Assembly (NCBI GenBank): GCA_910575565.1
Contig: CAJTFL010000002.1
Coordinates: forward strand, 356,477 to 420,476
Reading direction: 5' to 3'
From: Lachnospiraceae bacterium
Lineage (GTDB): Bacteria > Bacillota > Clostridia > Lachnospirales > Lachnospiraceae
DNA length: 64,000 nucleotides
Shown here: one piece after another, positions 18,105-27,156 of the stretch
How positions within the stretch are numbered: position 1 is the first letter of the stretch
Layout: every line of letters starts with the position of its first letter
Position numbers and translations under genes: made by a program
Notes under the pieces: generated by a model
Seen by the model: only the letters and a program-made list of their open reading frames with translations
What the model was told of the DNA's origin: nothing
Database searches by the model: none

Positions 18105-18295
18105 ATTTCCAAAGGGCTCCCAAGCTCTTTCCTGCGCATTGTTTCCAAAGTGTTCCTGCTATCTTTCCTGCACGTCGTTTCCAAGGCTATTCCTGCCCTC
18201 CTCCCTGCGCACCGTTTCCAAGGCTGTTCCTGCCCTCCTCCTTGCGCGCCGTTTCCAAGGTTATTCCTGCTCTCTTCCTTGCAGACCCTTTCCAT
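18105..18295 (-). repeat. 36/37-bp tandem repeat in the MATE gene's 5' leader
   Basis: TTTCCAA-type units recur at 18109, 18145, 18181, 18218, 18255 and 18292, i.e. steps of 36, 36, 37, 37 and 37. On the minus (mRNA) strand each unit carries a purine block such as AAGGAGGAGGGCAGGAA that resembles a ribosome-binding site. The array lies between the MerR-type promoter and the MATE start. The frame across it is open for 81 codons but lacks a good start, so I do not call a protein. Confidence 0.9.
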
Positions 18296-18327
18296 ATCCG
18301 TTCTTGAAATATTTCCTCACATACGGT

Positions 18328-18358
18328 ATCATAAACCGTACAGCAACAGTACGGTCAA
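18328..18358 (-). promoter_or_regulatory. MerR-type promoter and operator for the MATE exporter
   Basis: On the minus strand TTGACC (-35, 18353-18358) and TATGAT (-10, 18328-18333) are separated by 19 bp, the overlong spacer that MerR-family activators untwist. A perfect dyad ACCGTAC / GTACGGT (18335-18355) fills the spacer, as in mercury- and multidrug-responsive promoters. The regulator is presumably the divergent gene at 18602. Confidence 0.85.
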
Positions 18359-18601
18359 GACAAAATTACGGCTTTTTTACGGTTTTTGTGATGAAACGGA
18401 TGCCATATTCGCCGCAAAACAAATTTAACCATAATTTTGCAGCGCCATTTATTGGATAAAAGAAAACGATCATTTGTCAGGAAAAAAGGTATCGATAAGA
18501 TAAAAAGAATATCGCCTGCCAAGTAAACAAAATATCCTCTGTTAGATGAACGAACTATTCTCTGTTAACAAGCTACTATCTGCCAAACGAAAGGAGCTTC
18601 T

Positions 18602-19426
18602 ATGGAGCAACGGGATAAACTTCTGACCATCGGCCAATTCGCCGCCATGCATGGAATCAACAAAAAAACATTGATGTGGTATGACGAAATCGGGCTGTTT
18701 AAGCCTGCGGCCATCAATCCGGAAAACGGATACCGCTGTTACAGCTACCACCAAAGCCCTATCCTGGAAACCATCCTGCTGCTGCGCGAGCTCAATGTTT
18801 CCCTCGATGAGATCCGGGAATTCATGAAAAACCGCTCCGCCCCCAGCTTAAAATGCCTGCTGGAAGAGAAAATTGCCGATCTCGATCTGCAGATCACCCA
18901 CCTTCAGGCCGTCCGAACCACCTTATGCACCCACTGCCAGAATATGGATACCCTAATCACTATGGATCTGTCCCAGATAACCGTCATCGAAAAGGAAGCC
19001 CGCCGCCTGGTGACGGTAGATATCAAAAAAGATACCTCTTTCGAGGAAGAAGTGGAATTAATCACCGCCGAAGTGGAAAAATATCACTTAGGACGCCTTC
19101 ACGAAGCCTCCTACGGTTCCATGATCCCCGTTTCCAGCCTGCTGGAAGGCAATTTTGACGCCTATTCCAAGCTTTTTATCGAAATGCCCTTCCTCGCCTG
19201 CAGTCCTAAGCTGCACATTGCACCCAAAGGCCAATACCTAAGAGCCTTCCACCAAGGCGGCTGGGAAGAGATGCCCAAACGGTATGAGGAAATCTTTCGC
19301 TACGCAAAGGAACACGGCTTAAAGCCCTATGGATTTTCCTATGAAATGGGCATCAATGAAAGCGTCATTGACCGAATCCAGGATTACATCCTCCAGATCG
19401 AAATCCCTGTAGCCGTATGCCGATAG
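18602..19426 (+). CDS. MerR-family multidrug-type regulator (BmrR-like)
   Basis: 274 residues. Residues 8-75 are the winged helix ([30 protein letters not shown]). A dimerisation coiled coil follows near 80-115. The C-terminal half resembles a GyrI-like effector-binding domain ([20 protein letters not shown]). AAAGGAG precedes ATG 18602. It lies divergent from the MATE exporter, whose promoter carries the matching dyad and 19-bp spacer, so it probably activates the exporter when a hydrophobic compound binds. Confidence 0.92.
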   Translation: MEQRDKLLTIGQFAAMHGINKKTLMWYDEIGLFKPAAINPENGYRCYSYHQSPILETILLLRELNVSLDEIREFMKNRSAPSLKCLLEEKIADLDLQITHLQAVRTTLCTHCQNMDTLITMDLSQITVIEKEARRLVTVDIKKDTSFEEEVELITAEVEKYHLGRLHEASYGSMIPVSSLLEGNFDAYSKLFIEMPFLACSPKLHIAPKGQYLRAFHQGGWEEMPKRYEEIFRYAKEHGLKPYGFSYEMGINESVIDRIQDYILQIEIPVAVCR

Positions 19427-19574
19427 ACCCACAGATGCAAAATCTGACGCATTGGCCGCGAGAATAAAACATCTGTTCGAAAACAGTTGAATAACGCGGG
19501 AACTCATGATATAATCACGAAAGCGAAAAGCAGCACACAAAAATTCTCTTAAATAGGGCAGAATGGAGGAAATG

Positions 19575-22427
19575 ATGGCAAAGCAATATATTAAGATCCG
19601 TGGAGCAAACGAGCATAACCTAAAAAATATTTCCGTGGAGATTCCCCGGAATGAGCTAGTGGTTTTAACAGGCCTTTCCGGCTCCGGGAAATCCTCCTTA
19701 GCCTTTGATACCATATATGCGGAGGGACAGCGGCGGTACATGGAATCCCTTTCCTCTTATGCCCGCCAGTTCTTAGGGCAGATGGAAAAGCCGGACGTGG
19801 AAAGCATCGAGGGGCTGTCCCCGGCCATCTCCATCGACCAGAAATCCACTAACCGCAATCCCAGGTCTACCGTGGGAACCGTAACGGAAATCTACGATTA
19901 TATGCGGCTTTTATACGCCAGGGCCGGAATCCCCCACTGTCCAAAGTGCGGGAAGGAAATCCGCAGGCAGACGGTGGATCAGATGGTGGATCAGCTTTTA
20001 GCCATGCCGGAACGGACGAAAATCCAGCTTTTGGCCCCGGTGGTCAGGGGACGCAAAGGCGAACACGTAAAGGTTTTGGAGCAGGCGAAGAAAAGCGGGT
20101 ACGTCCGAGTGCGGATAGACGGGAACTTATACGAGCTTACCGAGGAAATCAAGCTGGAAAAAAACATTAAGCATAATATCGAGATTGTGGTGGACCGGCT
20201 GGTAGTACGCCCCGGCATCGAAAAACGCCTGACCGATTCCATCGAAACGGTCATGGCCTTATCCAACGGCCTCCTGCTGGTGGACGCGGCCGACGGGACA
20301 GGCAAGGAGGACGGCAAGGGAGAGCTTCTCCGGTTCTCCCAAAGCTTTTCCTGCCCGGACTGCGGGATCAGCATTGAGGAGGTGGAACCTAGGAGCTTTT
20401 CGTTTAATAATCCTTTCGGAGCCTGCCCGGAGTGCTTTGGGCTGGGCTATAAGATGGAATTCGATGAAAGCCTGATGATCCCGGATCAGTCCTTAAGCAT
20501 CTCCCAGGGCGCTATTGTGGTGATGGGATGGCAGTCCTGCGCGGACAAGGGCAGCTTTACCAGGGCAATCCTAGACGCGCTGGCAGAGGAATACCATTTC
20601 AGCCTGGACACACCCTTTGAGGATTACCCGCCGCAGATCCATGATATTTTGCTGTACGGCACAAATGGGAAAAAGATTGCCGTCCACTACAAGGGGCAGC
20701 GCGGGACAGGGGTCTACGACGTGGCCTTTGAAGGGCTGATTGAAAATGTCAACCGCCGTTACCGGGAAACCTTTTCCGAATCCTCCAAGGCGGAGTATGA
20801 ATCGTATATGCGGATCACCCCCTGCCCTGCCTGCCACGGGCAGCGGCTGAAAAAGGAATCCCTGGCCGTAACCATCGGGGATAAAAATATCTACCAGGCC
20901 ACGGATATGTCTATTGTCATGTTCCGGGAATTTATGGACGGGCTGAAGCTGTCTCCCATGCAGGAGGCCATCGGCGGCCCTATCATAAAGGAAATCCGGG
21001 CCAGGGTAAGCTTTTTGATTGATGTGGGTCTGGACTATCTGTCCCTGTCCCGGGCTACCGGAACCTTGTCCGGCGGGGAAGCCCAGCGGATCCGCCTGGC
21101 GACCCAGATCGGATCCGGCCTGGTGGGCGTAGCTTATATTTTAGATGAACCCAGCATCGGCCTGCACCAGCGGGATAATGATAAGCTGCTAAAAACCCTG
21201 CTCCATTTAAGAGATTTGGGAAACAGCGTGCTGGTGGTGGAGCATGACGAGGACACCATGCGGGCAGCCGACTATATCGTGGATATCGGCCCGGGAGCTG
21301 GGGAGCATGGGGGCCAGGTGGTTGCCGCAGGCACTGCCCAGGACATTATGGACTGCCCCCAGTCCATTACCGGCGCTTATTTAAGCGGACGGCTGCAGAT
21401 CCCCGTGCCCAGGGAGCGCAAGAAACCTTCCGGGTGGCTGACGGTAAAAGGCGCGGGGGAAAATAACCTGAAAAAAATCCGGGTGGACATCCCCCTGGGG
21501 GTAATGACCTGTGTCACCGGGGTTTCCGGTTCCGGGAAAAGCTCCCTGGTAAACGAGATCCTGTACAAGGCCCTGGCCAAAAAGCTGAACCGAGCCAGGA
21601 CGATCCCCGGCAAATTCACTTCCATGGAAGGCACGGAGCAGCTGGATAAGATTATCGCTATCGACCAATCCCCTATCGGCAGGACGCCCCGCTCCAACCC
21701 GGCTACGTACACGGGAGTATTCGATCTTATCCGGGATTTGTTCGCCTCTACCACTGACGCCAAAACCCGCGGATACTCCAAAGGGCGTTTTAGCTTCAAC
21801 GTGAAGGGAGGACGGTGCGAGGCCTGCAGCGGCGACGGCATCATTAAGATCGAGATGCATTTCCTTCCGGATGTGTATGTGCCCTGCGAAGTCTGCGGCG
21901 GCAAGCGGTACAACCGGGAAACCCTGGAGGTAAAATATAAGGGCAAAAGCATCTATGATGTGCTGGACATGACGGTGGAGGAAGCAGTAGAATTCTTCCA
22001 GCACGTGCCCACTATCGCCCGGAAAATTCAAACCCTGTACGATGTAGGCCTTTCCTACGTAAAGCTGGGGCAGCCCTCCACGGAGCTGTCCGGCGGGGAG
22101 GCCCAGCGGATTAAGCTGGCGGCGGAACTGAGCAAGCGGAGCACGGGAAAAACCATCTATATCCTGGACGAGCCTACCACCGGCCTGCACTTTGCCGATG
22201 TGCACAAACTGATCGAAATTCTCCACCGCCTGTCGGAAGGGGGCAATACAGTCGTTGTCATCGAGCATAATTTAGATGTGATTAAGACAGCCGATTACCT
22301 GATCGACATGGGACCAGAAGGCGGAGACCGGGGCGGGACGGTGATTGCCAAGGGAACGCCGGAAGAGGTGGCGAAAAACCCAAATTCCTATACGGGAATG
22401 TATGTCAAACGGTATCTGCCGGGGTGA
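19575..22427 (+). CDS. uvrA: Excinuclease ABC subunit A
   Basis: 950 residues. DNA damage recognition subunit of nucleotide excision repair, an ABC-class ATPase dimer. Two Walker A motifs ([24 protein letters not shown]), two LSGGEAQR signatures, and zinc modules (CPKCGKE, CPDCG...[14 protein letters not shown]...CEVCGGKRY) are all present. The start is ATG 19575, five bases after GGAGG; in-frame ATGs at 19563 and 19572 are too close to that site. No uvrB or uvrC is adjacent. Confidence 0.97.
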   Translation: MAKQYIKIRGANEHNLKNISVEIPRNELVVLTGLSGSGKSSLAFDTIYAEGQRRYMESLSSYARQFLGQMEKPDVESIEGLSPAISIDQKSTNRNPRSTVGTVTEIYDYMRLLYARAGIPHCPKCGKEIRRQTVDQMVDQLLAMPERTKIQLLAPVVRGRKGEHVKVLEQAKKSGYVRVRIDGNLYELTEEIKLEKNIKHNIEIVVDRLVVRPGIEKRLTDSIETVMALSNGLLLVDAADGTGKEDGKGELLRFSQSFSCPDCGISIEEVEPRSFSFNNPFGACPECFGLGYKMEFDESLMIPDQSLSISQGAIVVMGWQSCADKGSFTRAILDALAEEYHFSLDTPFEDYPPQIHDILLYGTNGKKIAVHYKGQRGTGVYDVAFEGLIENVNRRYRETFSESSKAEYESYMRITPCPACHGQRLKKESLAVTIGDKNIYQATDMSIVMFREFMDGLKLSPMQEAIGGPIIKEIRARVSFLIDVGLDYLSLSRATGTLSGGEAQRIRLATQIGSGLVGVAYILDEPSIGLHQRDNDKLLKTLLHLRDLGNSVLVVEHDEDTMRAADYIVDIGPGAGEHGGQVVAAGTAQDIMDCPQSITGAYLSGRLQIPVPRERKKPSGWLTVKGAGENNLKKIRVDIPLGVMTCVTGVSGSGKSSLVNEILYKALAKKLNRARTIPGKFTSMEGTEQLDKIIAIDQSPIGRTPRSNPATYTGVFDLIRDLFASTTDAKTRGYSKGRFSFNVKGGRCEACSGDGIIKIEMHFLPDVYVPCEVCGGKRYNRETLEVKYKGKSIYDVLDMTVEEAVEFFQHVPTIARKIQTLYDVGLSYVKLGQPSTELSGGEAQRIKLAAELSKRSTGKTIYILDEPTTGLHFADVHKLIEILHRLSEGGNTVVVIEHNLDVIKTADYLIDMGPEGGDRGGTVIAKGTPEEVAKNPNSYTGMYVKRYLPG

Positions 22428-22483
22428 TTGGCTGCGGGCAAAGGGAAATAAAATGGTAAAAACTGGTGATTCGACAAAAAGGC

Positions 22484-22512
22484 TTGCTATTTGTGCGGTA
22501 ATTCGCTATAAT
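22484..22512 (+). promoter_or_regulatory. Promoter between uvrA and guaA
   Basis: TTGCTA (22484-22489) and TATAAT (22507-22512) with a 17-bp spacer. Initiation near 22519 would give a leader of about 500 nt before guaA. Confidence 0.7.
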
Positions 22513-22762
22513 GTGTTCATACAAAAGAAAAAGGAAGGCGGCAGCAGCTGTGCCTTGACAAACCGCTCAAAGGATTAGAACAGGCATTATACATAGGAAA
22601 ATTCAGGAAAGTACGCAGGATATTTTGGAAAATGATGTTACGAAAGATGGAAAATACGAAAGATAAGCTACGCAAGAAACGAAGGATTACTGCGAAAGGC
22701 TGCGATGCGGCAACGGCGTTAGCCGGAAACAGTCAAATACCCCTCTGCAAGCTGCGAAGTAT

Positions 22763-22836
22763 TTGACCCTCGCGGCATTCGCCAAATGCCCGTGCAAGCA
22801 CGGCACTTGGCTCATTGCTCGCGGAAATGAACGCGG
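22763..22836 (+). repeat. Dispersed hairpin repeat, copy A
   Basis: About 72 bp shared with 39865-39936, with long identical runs (TTGACCCTCGCGGCAT and GCACGGCACTTGGCTCATTG). In this copy nearly the whole element folds: CGCGGCA / TTGCTCGCG, GCCAA / TTGGC and CCGTGC / GCACGG at the tip. A REP- or MITE-like element is inferred. Confidence 0.8.
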
Positions 22837-22927
22837 CAGCGTGTGATTACCCGTACAAAGGACAGATGCCTGCTGAATGAGAAATACAAAAGGGTTGCCG
22901 AATCATTCTGATCACGGCTGGATGATG

Positions 22928-22970
22928 AGGGTGTGCCTGCCCAAGGCTGGGGAGGCCACCCTTTATCTTT
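22928..22970 (+). terminator. Terminator-like hairpin 60 bp before guaA
   Basis: AGGGTGTGCCTGCCCA pairs with TGGGGAGGCCACCCT with one bulge and one mismatch, followed by TTATCTTT. Its place in the leader suggests premature termination controlling guaA. Confidence 0.65.
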
Positions 22971-23027
22971 GTGTCCCGCATTTTTACGTCCTGCCAAAAC
23001 AGGAAAATTTAGGATAAGGAGCCAGTT

Positions 23028-24569
23028 ATGAACCAAGAAATGATCATTGTTCTGGATTTCGGGGGGCAGTACAATCAGCTGATTGCCCGCCGCGTTCGCG
23101 AATGCAATGTTTACTGCGAAGTATATCCATATACTTTAGGCATGGATAAGATCAAGGAAATGAACCCTAAGGGAATCATTTTCACCGGAGGCCCTAACAG
23201 CGTATATTTAGAAGAGTCTCCCCATATTGAACGGGAAATTTTTACATTGGATATCCCAATCCTGGGAATCTGCTACGGTTCCCAGCTGATGGCCTATACC
23301 TTAGGCGGACAGGTGGCTACCGCCCCGGTAAGCGAATACGGGAAAACCGAAGTGACGATAGAACACTCTTCCATACTTTTCCAGGATGTGGAAAAGAAAA
23401 CCATTTGCTGGATGAGCCATACCGATTATATTGCAAAAGCGCCGGAAGGCTTCACCGTGACAGCCCATACCCCGGTATGCCCTGTTGCGGCCATGGAATG
23501 CCCTGAGCGAAAGCTGTACGCTACCCAATTCCACCCGGAGGTCATGCACACAGCCGAGGGGATGAAAATGCTAAGCCACTTCGTCCGCCATGTATGCGGC
23601 TGTTTGGGCAACTGGAAAATGGACTCCTTTGTATCCTCCGCCATCCACTCCCTTCGGGAAAAAATCGGAACCGGAAAGGTTCTCTGCGCCCTGTCCGGAG
23701 GCGTGGACTCTTCCGTGGCCGCTGTCCTGCTGTCCAAAGCGATAGGGAAACAGCTAACCTGCGTTTTCGTGGATCACGGGCTTTTGCGGAAGGATGAGGG
23801 GGATGAGGTAGAAGCGGTATTCGGGCCTAAGGGGCCGTATGAACTAAACTTCATCCGGGTAAACGCCCAGGAACGTTTCTACGGCAAGCTGGCCGGAGCC
23901 GAGGAACCGGAAGAAAAACGGAAAATCATCGGCGCCGAATTTATCCGCGTATTTGAGGAAGAAGCAAAAAAAATCGGCGCGGTAGATTTCCTGGTTCAGG
24001 GAACCATTTACCCCGATGTAATCGAATCCGGGCTGGGAAAATCGGCAGTAATCAAATCCCACCACAACGTAGGCGGCCTGCCGGACTGCGTGGATTTTAA
24101 GGAGATTATCGAACCGCTGCGGCTGCTGTTTAAAGACGAGGTGCGCAAAGCCGGCTTGGAACTGGGAATCCCGGAATACCTGGTATTCCGCCAGCCATTC
24201 CCCGGGCCGGGCTTAGGGATCCGGATCGTCGGTGAAGTCACTGCCGAAAAAGTCCGGATGGTACAGGAGGCGGATTTTATCTACCGGGAAGAGATCCGAA
24301 AGGCCGGGATCGATATGCGGCTGGGTCAGTACTTTGCCGCGCTGACCAATATGCGCTCCGTGGGCGTCATGGGAGATTTCCGGACTTATGACTATGCCGT
24401 GGCCTTAAGAGCCGTGGAAACATCGGATTTCATGACGGCAGAAGCAGCTAAAGTTCCCTGGGAAGTGCTGCAAAAGGTAATGAACCGGATTGTGAATGAA
24501 GTAAAAGGCGTAAACCGGGTGTTTTATGACCTGACTTCTAAGCCGCCGGGGACGATTGAATTTGAATAA
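23028..24569 (+). CDS. guaA: GMP synthase (glutamine-hydrolysing)
   Basis: 513 residues. Converts XMP, glutamine and ATP to GMP. The class I glutaminase domain comes first (GICYGSQ with the nucleophile Cys, HPE), then the ATP pyrophosphatase domain ([10 protein letters not shown]) and the dimerisation domain ending [14 protein letters not shown] 23028 follows AAGGAG. The 3' end of guaA is a known integration hotspot for genomic islands, and a decayed mobile region follows here. Confidence 0.97.
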   Translation: MNQEMIIVLDFGGQYNQLIARRVRECNVYCEVYPYTLGMDKIKEMNPKGIIFTGGPNSVYLEESPHIEREIFTLDIPILGICYGSQLMAYTLGGQVATAPVSEYGKTEVTIEHSSILFQDVEKKTICWMSHTDYIAKAPEGFTVTAHTPVCPVAAMECPERKLYATQFHPEVMHTAEGMKMLSHFVRHVCGCLGNWKMDSFVSSAIHSLREKIGTGKVLCALSGGVDSSVAAVLLSKAIGKQLTCVFVDHGLLRKDEGDEVEAVFGPKGPYELNFIRVNAQERFYGKLAGAEEPEEKRKIIGAEFIRVFEEEAKKIGAVDFLVQGTIYPDVIESGLGKSAVIKSHHNVGGLPDCVDFKEIIEPLRLLFKDEVRKAGLELGIPEYLVFRQPFPGPGLGIRIVGEVTAEKVRMVQEADFIYREEIRKAGIDMRLGQYFAALTNMRSVGVMGDFRTYDYAVALRAVETSDFMTAEAAKVPWEVLQKVMNRIVNEVKGVNRVFYDLTSKPPGTIEFE

Positions 24570-24577
24570 CGCTCTAA

Positions 24578-24621
24578 AGTCCGAAAAGTCCATGTTTATG
24601 CGGCTTTCCGGGCTTTTTTTT
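24578..24621 (+). terminator. Terminator of guaA
   Basis: AGTCCGAAAAG pairs with CTTTCCGGGCT (with G-U pairs), followed by eight T. Confidence 0.85.
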
Positions 24622-24875
24622 CGCACCGTGACATTATTATGACATTATCTTTTAGGGCCAGTCCCTAGCATCACCATGATGCTGCAATTTTCATCATTTG
24701 ATCTTATCCATCCTATTCGATATCTTCATTTTAAATATCCTTCGTGAGATTTTTTATTATAACATATGATAAAACCTCTTTTTTATCACACATACTGCAC
24801 CCATTCCATCGTATGATATTATTTTATATCATATTTTATAGATAACCATTCCGAATTCAAAGAAATCCGAGTACG
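24622..24875. other. AT-rich junction after guaA, no gene seen
   Basis: This stretch is clearly more AT-rich than its neighbours and has no supported gene. It marks the left side of the decayed mobile region. I looked for a second copy of the guaA 3' end that would mark an attachment repeat and did not find one. Confidence 0.5.
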
Positions 24876-25080
24876 TCATTTTACTAGCCCAGGAAGCTGC
24901 AACGCCCCATCCTCGTCCGGGGTAAGCAACACCGGATCTGTAGCCATCCGGCCTTCCTGGTCGAGATAGTACCATTCCCCATTATCATTCAGCAGACCCT
25001 TGACCATGGCTCCCAGAACGGTGTTCTATCCTTGCCCCCTGCTGCGTCCCCATAACCTTTTCCACGCACTGGGCTAACAT
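24876..25080 (-). pseudogene. Phage-lysin-type tail fragment with cell-wall-binding repeat
   Basis: A full-strength AAGGAGGTGATC site precedes ATG 25080, which opens MLAQCVEKVMGTQQGARI and stops at 24985. In another frame the coding continues as GAMVKGLLNDNGEWYYLDQE and ends at 24876. NGEWYYLDQEGRMA is a choline/cell-wall-binding repeat as found at the C-terminus of phage and autolysin hydrolases. One frameshift near 25010-25030 separates the parts. The catalytic domain is absent. Confidence 0.65.
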
Positions 25081-25100
25081 CTAGATCACCTCCTTCCCAC

Positions 25101-25123
25101 GAAAAAAGAGCCTTGGCAGGCTC
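25101..25123 (-). terminator. Minus-strand terminator
   Basis: GAGCC / GGCTC hairpin followed on the minus strand by CTTTTTTC, directly after the stop of the 25125..25580 gene. Confidence 0.8.
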
Positions 25124-25124
25124 C

Positions 25125-25580
25125 TTATATTGGCAACCAGACGATCTTGCTACTCTGCCTGGTCAATCCCAGGTTGTAATGTGGCTGCTCCTCATCCCAC
25201 CACCAGTACCGCAGGCAGTCATCCAGGATTATCCCGGCCAGCGCCGCCAACAGCCACAGCCCGAAAAACTTAGGGCACACCTGACCCAGGATGTTGCCTG
25301 GGATGCCGCTGTAGTCCCATACACCCCAGCCCAGCCACAAATTTACAATACAGCCAGTTGCAAACTCTAATCCGGTTATGATGCCGGCCCCAATAAGCAT
25401 TTGCTGCCACAAGGGCATAGCCCATGGGATAACCTCGTTAATTGCCCCCAGAGCGATAAAACAGAGTCCGCCTAGGAAAAACATCGTCCAATGTGTCCAG
25501 CCCCGGTAAAACAGCTCTAGGAGATTATATAGCAAGCCCCCTGCCGCAAACAGAAACATAAGCTTAAGATACTGTCTCAT
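25125..25580 (-). CDS. Small membrane protein of the putative ABC-transporter permease (PF06541) type
   Basis: 151 residues with four hydrophobic segments (YLKLMFLFAAGGLLYNLLEL, MFFLGGLCFIALGAINEV, MLIGAGIITGLEFATGCIVN, LWLLAALAGIILDDCLRY). GLEFATGCIVNLWLGWGVWDYS is the signature of the CmpB-like family often carried by clostridial phages and islands. ATG 25580 after GTGAGG is the likely start. It overlaps the preceding small gene by 17 bp, so they are probably cotranscribed. The function is unknown. Confidence 0.75.
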   Translation of the reverse strand: MRQYLKLMFLFAAGGLLYNLLELFYRGWTHWTMFFLGGLCFIALGAINEVIPWAMPLWQQMLIGAGIITGLEFATGCIVNLWLGWGVWDYSGIPGNILGQVCPKFFGLWLLAALAGIILDDCLRYWWWDEEQPHYNLGLTRQSSKIVWLPI

Positions 25581-25785
25581 CCTCACCATTCCCCGCCATA
25601 GATGCTATCTGTAATAGATATGCCCGTAAAACCTCCGATTGGTACTCTTCCGGCACGTCTGCTCCATAAAAGATTTCCTGGACTTCTTCCGGAGTTTGGC
25701 ATCCGGCAATCCACATATTCAATGCGTTACAATACGTGGTATGGTAGCTGACGTGGAACATGGCCGCCTGAATGATGGCCTGCAT
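25564..25785 (-). CDS. Small phage-type hypothetical protein
   Basis: 73 residues from ATG 25785. The frame stays open upstream with protein-like sequence (EWLEYHADGQPCHYYSAAV) back to a good GAAAGGGGGG site near 25850, but no start codon is in frame there; the site faces an ATG in another frame. The 5' end may therefore have decayed. I do not recognise the family. It is translationally coupled to the membrane protein gene that follows. Confidence 0.5.
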   Translation of the reverse strand: MQAIIQAAMFHVSYHTTYCNALNMWIAGCQTPEEVQEIFYGADVPEEYQSEVLRAYLLQIASMAGNGEDETVS

Positions 25786-25883
25786 AACTGCAGCGCTGTA
25801 GTAATGGCACGGCTGACCGTCTGCATGGTACTCTAACCATTCTGCCCCCCTTTCTAAATTATTTTTTGTAAATTTATGTATAT

Positions 25884-25906
25884 AAAAAGAGCCTTTCGGC
25901 TCTGGA
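25884..25906 (-). terminator. Minus-strand terminator
   Basis: AGAGCC-GAAA-GGCTCT hairpin, then TTTTTATA on the minus strand, 15 bp after the stop of the 25921..26196 gene. Confidence 0.8.
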
Positions 25907-25920
25907 TTTTCGATTTCATC

Positions 25921-26196
25921 TTATTTTACTTCGTTAAATAGTGAGACATCTATCTGTACATTGGTTCCGTCTTCTGGAATGGAATTGTCAAAATTCCTTA
26001 TGTATATATTCATTGAACCTTTTTGCGTCTGTGTGGTTAATACTACCGATAATAAAGAAGTTGGCCCAATATATGATAATGTAGCCACTGCGCAGTGGTT
26101 ATCTGTTATTCTGCTATCTCTATATACAATAAATCCATTTACAATAGTATCAGAAATACGAATAAAAATGATTCTGCTATTTAACATAGCAACCAT
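25921..26196 (-). CDS. Phage-like hypothetical protein
   Basis: 91 residues, rich in beta-branched residues and Asn/Ser, ATG 26196 with AAGGATT upstream. Composition and setting fit a small phage structural or receptor-binding fragment, but no domain is recognised. Confidence 0.45.
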   Translation of the reverse strand: MVAMLNSRIIFIRISDTIVNGFIVYRDSRITDNHCAVATLSYIGPTSLLSVVLTTQTQKGSMNIYIRNFDNSIPEDGTNVQIDVSLFNEVK

Positions 26197-26301
26197 TTAA
26201 TCCTTGTTTCTTCCACCCATTTCCAATTTATCTATTTTAGGCTGACCTTAATAAAACAGCCGTCCTGCGCCTGCCTGACATAGATTTATAATCGCTATTG
26301 T

Positions 26302-26657
26302 CTATGCATATTTTCTATGGGACGCCTGCACACTCTCTTCCCGGACCGTGCAATATATCATAGTCGTGTCCAGCGTCTCAAATAACGGCTTCTCTTCCAG
26401 GTTTTCCTCTTCCTTCCGGGTCTGCAGATAACGCCGCAAATAAAACTTGGCTCCATCTGTAAGATAGGTTTTCCGCTCTTTACTGCCCTGCCGTATACGA
26501 TCAATTCCATACCGCTGGGGATCAGCTCCGTGCACTCTTCCCGGATCTCTTTGCCATGGAAATTCACGTACAGCATATTGCTCAAATGCTCCAACTGCCC
26601 TTGGTTTAGATGCGGAATCATCTCATTTATCACGCTTTCGATAATCTTCTCTGCCAT
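26302..26657 (-). pseudogene. Tyrosine recombinase remnant with internal deletion
   Basis: GGAGGG precedes ATG 26657, which opens MAEKIIESVINEMIPHLNQG, a typical integrase N-terminus. Near 26540 the reading shifts to SKERKTYLTDGAKFYLRRYL, then jumps to LDTTMIYCTVREESVQASHR and KYA, the usual C-terminal tail. The catalytic R...HxxR core is missing, so it is inactive. Confidence 0.8.
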
Positions 26658-26709
26658 GTAAATAGCCCTCCTTCGTTTATATTGTAAGGCTAGGCTATGA
26701 TTTTCGCAC

Positions 26710-26733
26710 AAAAAAAGAGGGTTGATCCCCCTC
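26710..26733 (-). terminator. Terminator of the toxin mRNA
   Basis: GAGGG / CCCTC with a 7-nt loop, followed on the minus strand by seven T. It would end the toxin transcript near 26711. Confidence 0.75.
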
Positions 26734-26750
26734 CCCAAATGTGTTATAGT
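26722..26750 (+). promoter_or_regulatory. Promoter of the antisense antitoxin RNA
   Basis: TTGATC (26722-26727) and TATAGT (26745-26750), spacer 17 bp, initiation near 26757 on the plus strand. Confidence 0.75.
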
Positions 26751-26756
26751 TTAGAT

Positions 26757-26848
26757 AAGGGAAGGCCAGAGAAGCGGCCTACCCTCAATAATAGTGACTA
26801 CCCTAACGGGCAGCCGCCACTAGTGCAAGTAGTGGCGGCTATTTTCTT
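26757..26848 (+). ncRNA. Antisense antitoxin RNA (RatA-like), candidate
   Basis: About 92 nt from the promoter above to a perfect terminator: AGCCGCCACTA (26812-26822) against TAGTGGCGGCT (26830-26840), then ATTTTCTT. An internal AGGGAAGGCC / GGCCTACCCT stem is also seen. It is fully complementary to the 3' untranslated region and last codons of the toxin mRNA, the geometry of TxpA/RatA and BsrG/SR4. Confidence 0.7.
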
Positions 26849-26931
26849 CCCCCGAAGATTGTGTAACACAACCCAACGAGGGCGATAATGAAGATACCTA
26901 TCTGGATTAAATCCGAATATGTAACATACAT
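26839..26931 (-). CDS. Type I toxin, small hydrophobic holin-like peptide
   Basis: 30 residues: MYVTYSDLIQIGIFIIALVG then LCYTIFGGRK. This is the pattern of the putative holin-like toxins of Firmicutes (TxpA/BsrG type): short polar start, one membrane helix, basic tail. AAAGGAGGG lies eight bases before ATG 26931, and CCCTCC just upstream can pair with it, hiding the site. Strong promoter at 27023-27051, terminator at 26710-26733, antisense RNA over the 3' end. It seems intact while the genes around it have decayed. Confidence 0.8.
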   Translation of the reverse strand: MYVTYSDLIQIGIFIIALVGLCYTIFGGRK

Positions 26932-27022
26932 TAGCAAGCCCTCCTTTCTTTCGTCTGGAGGGTTGCCCCTCCGAATGAAACGGAGGGTAAGCCGCCTTTG
27001 CTCTCTGACTTTCCGCACCTAG

Positions 27023-27051
27023 ATTATACCACGCCCCTTATTTTCTGACAA
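27023..27051 (-). promoter_or_regulatory. Promoter of the toxin gene
   Basis: On the minus strand TTGTCA (27046-27051), 17-bp spacer, TATAAT (27023-27028) with an extended TGG. Initiation near 27016 gives an 85-nt leader containing CCCTCCG / CGGAGGG and CCCTCC / GGAGGG hairpins. Confidence 0.85.
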
Positions 27052-27069
27052 TCCCTTTCTTTTTAGCCT

Positions 27070-27144
27070 TCATCCACTTTTTATTGATTCGCGAGGATTA
27101 AACTCAGCTATTTCATCCATTCTTTTTTTGAGCCATTTTCCCAT
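27070..27144 (-). pseudogene. HsdS (type I restriction specificity subunit) N-terminal fragment
   Basis: 24 codons, MGKWLKKRMDEIAEFNPRES then IKSG and stop. EIAEFNPRES is a recurrent start of HsdS target-recognition domains. It begins 13 bp after the stop of a recombinase fragment, the order seen in phase-variable type I loci where a tyrosine recombinase sits beside silent hsdS cassettes. Everything beyond the first strand is lost. Confidence 0.6.
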
Positions 27145-27156
27145 AAAACCACCGTC

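Larger units (their letters stand above)
22519..22970 (+). ncRNA. Long structured leader or small RNA ahead of guaA (hypothesis)
   Basis: From the promoter above to a terminator-like hairpin at 22928-22963 there is no convincing gene; a 44-codon frame (22632-22766) has only a weak ribosome-binding site. It holds GTCAAATAC / GTATTTGAC (22732-22767) and a dispersed hairpin repeat (22763-22836). I see no match to tmRNA, RNase P, SRP RNA or a known purine aptamer. It could be a terminated small RNA or an attenuated guaA leader. Confidence 0.4.

Noticed and set aside
18050..18295. 81-codon upstream frame across the MATE leader repeats
   Set aside because: No clear start signal, and its residues follow the 36/37-bp repeat, which itself is not a multiple of three throughout; kept only as leader repeat.
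21381..22268. 295-codon frame opposite uvrA
   Set aside because: Shadow of uvrA; no own start signal and no domain.
22928..22970. Second purine riboswitch ahead of guaA
   Set aside because: None of the conserved aptamer segments (TTTCTACC, CCGTAA, GACTA) is present in the leader.
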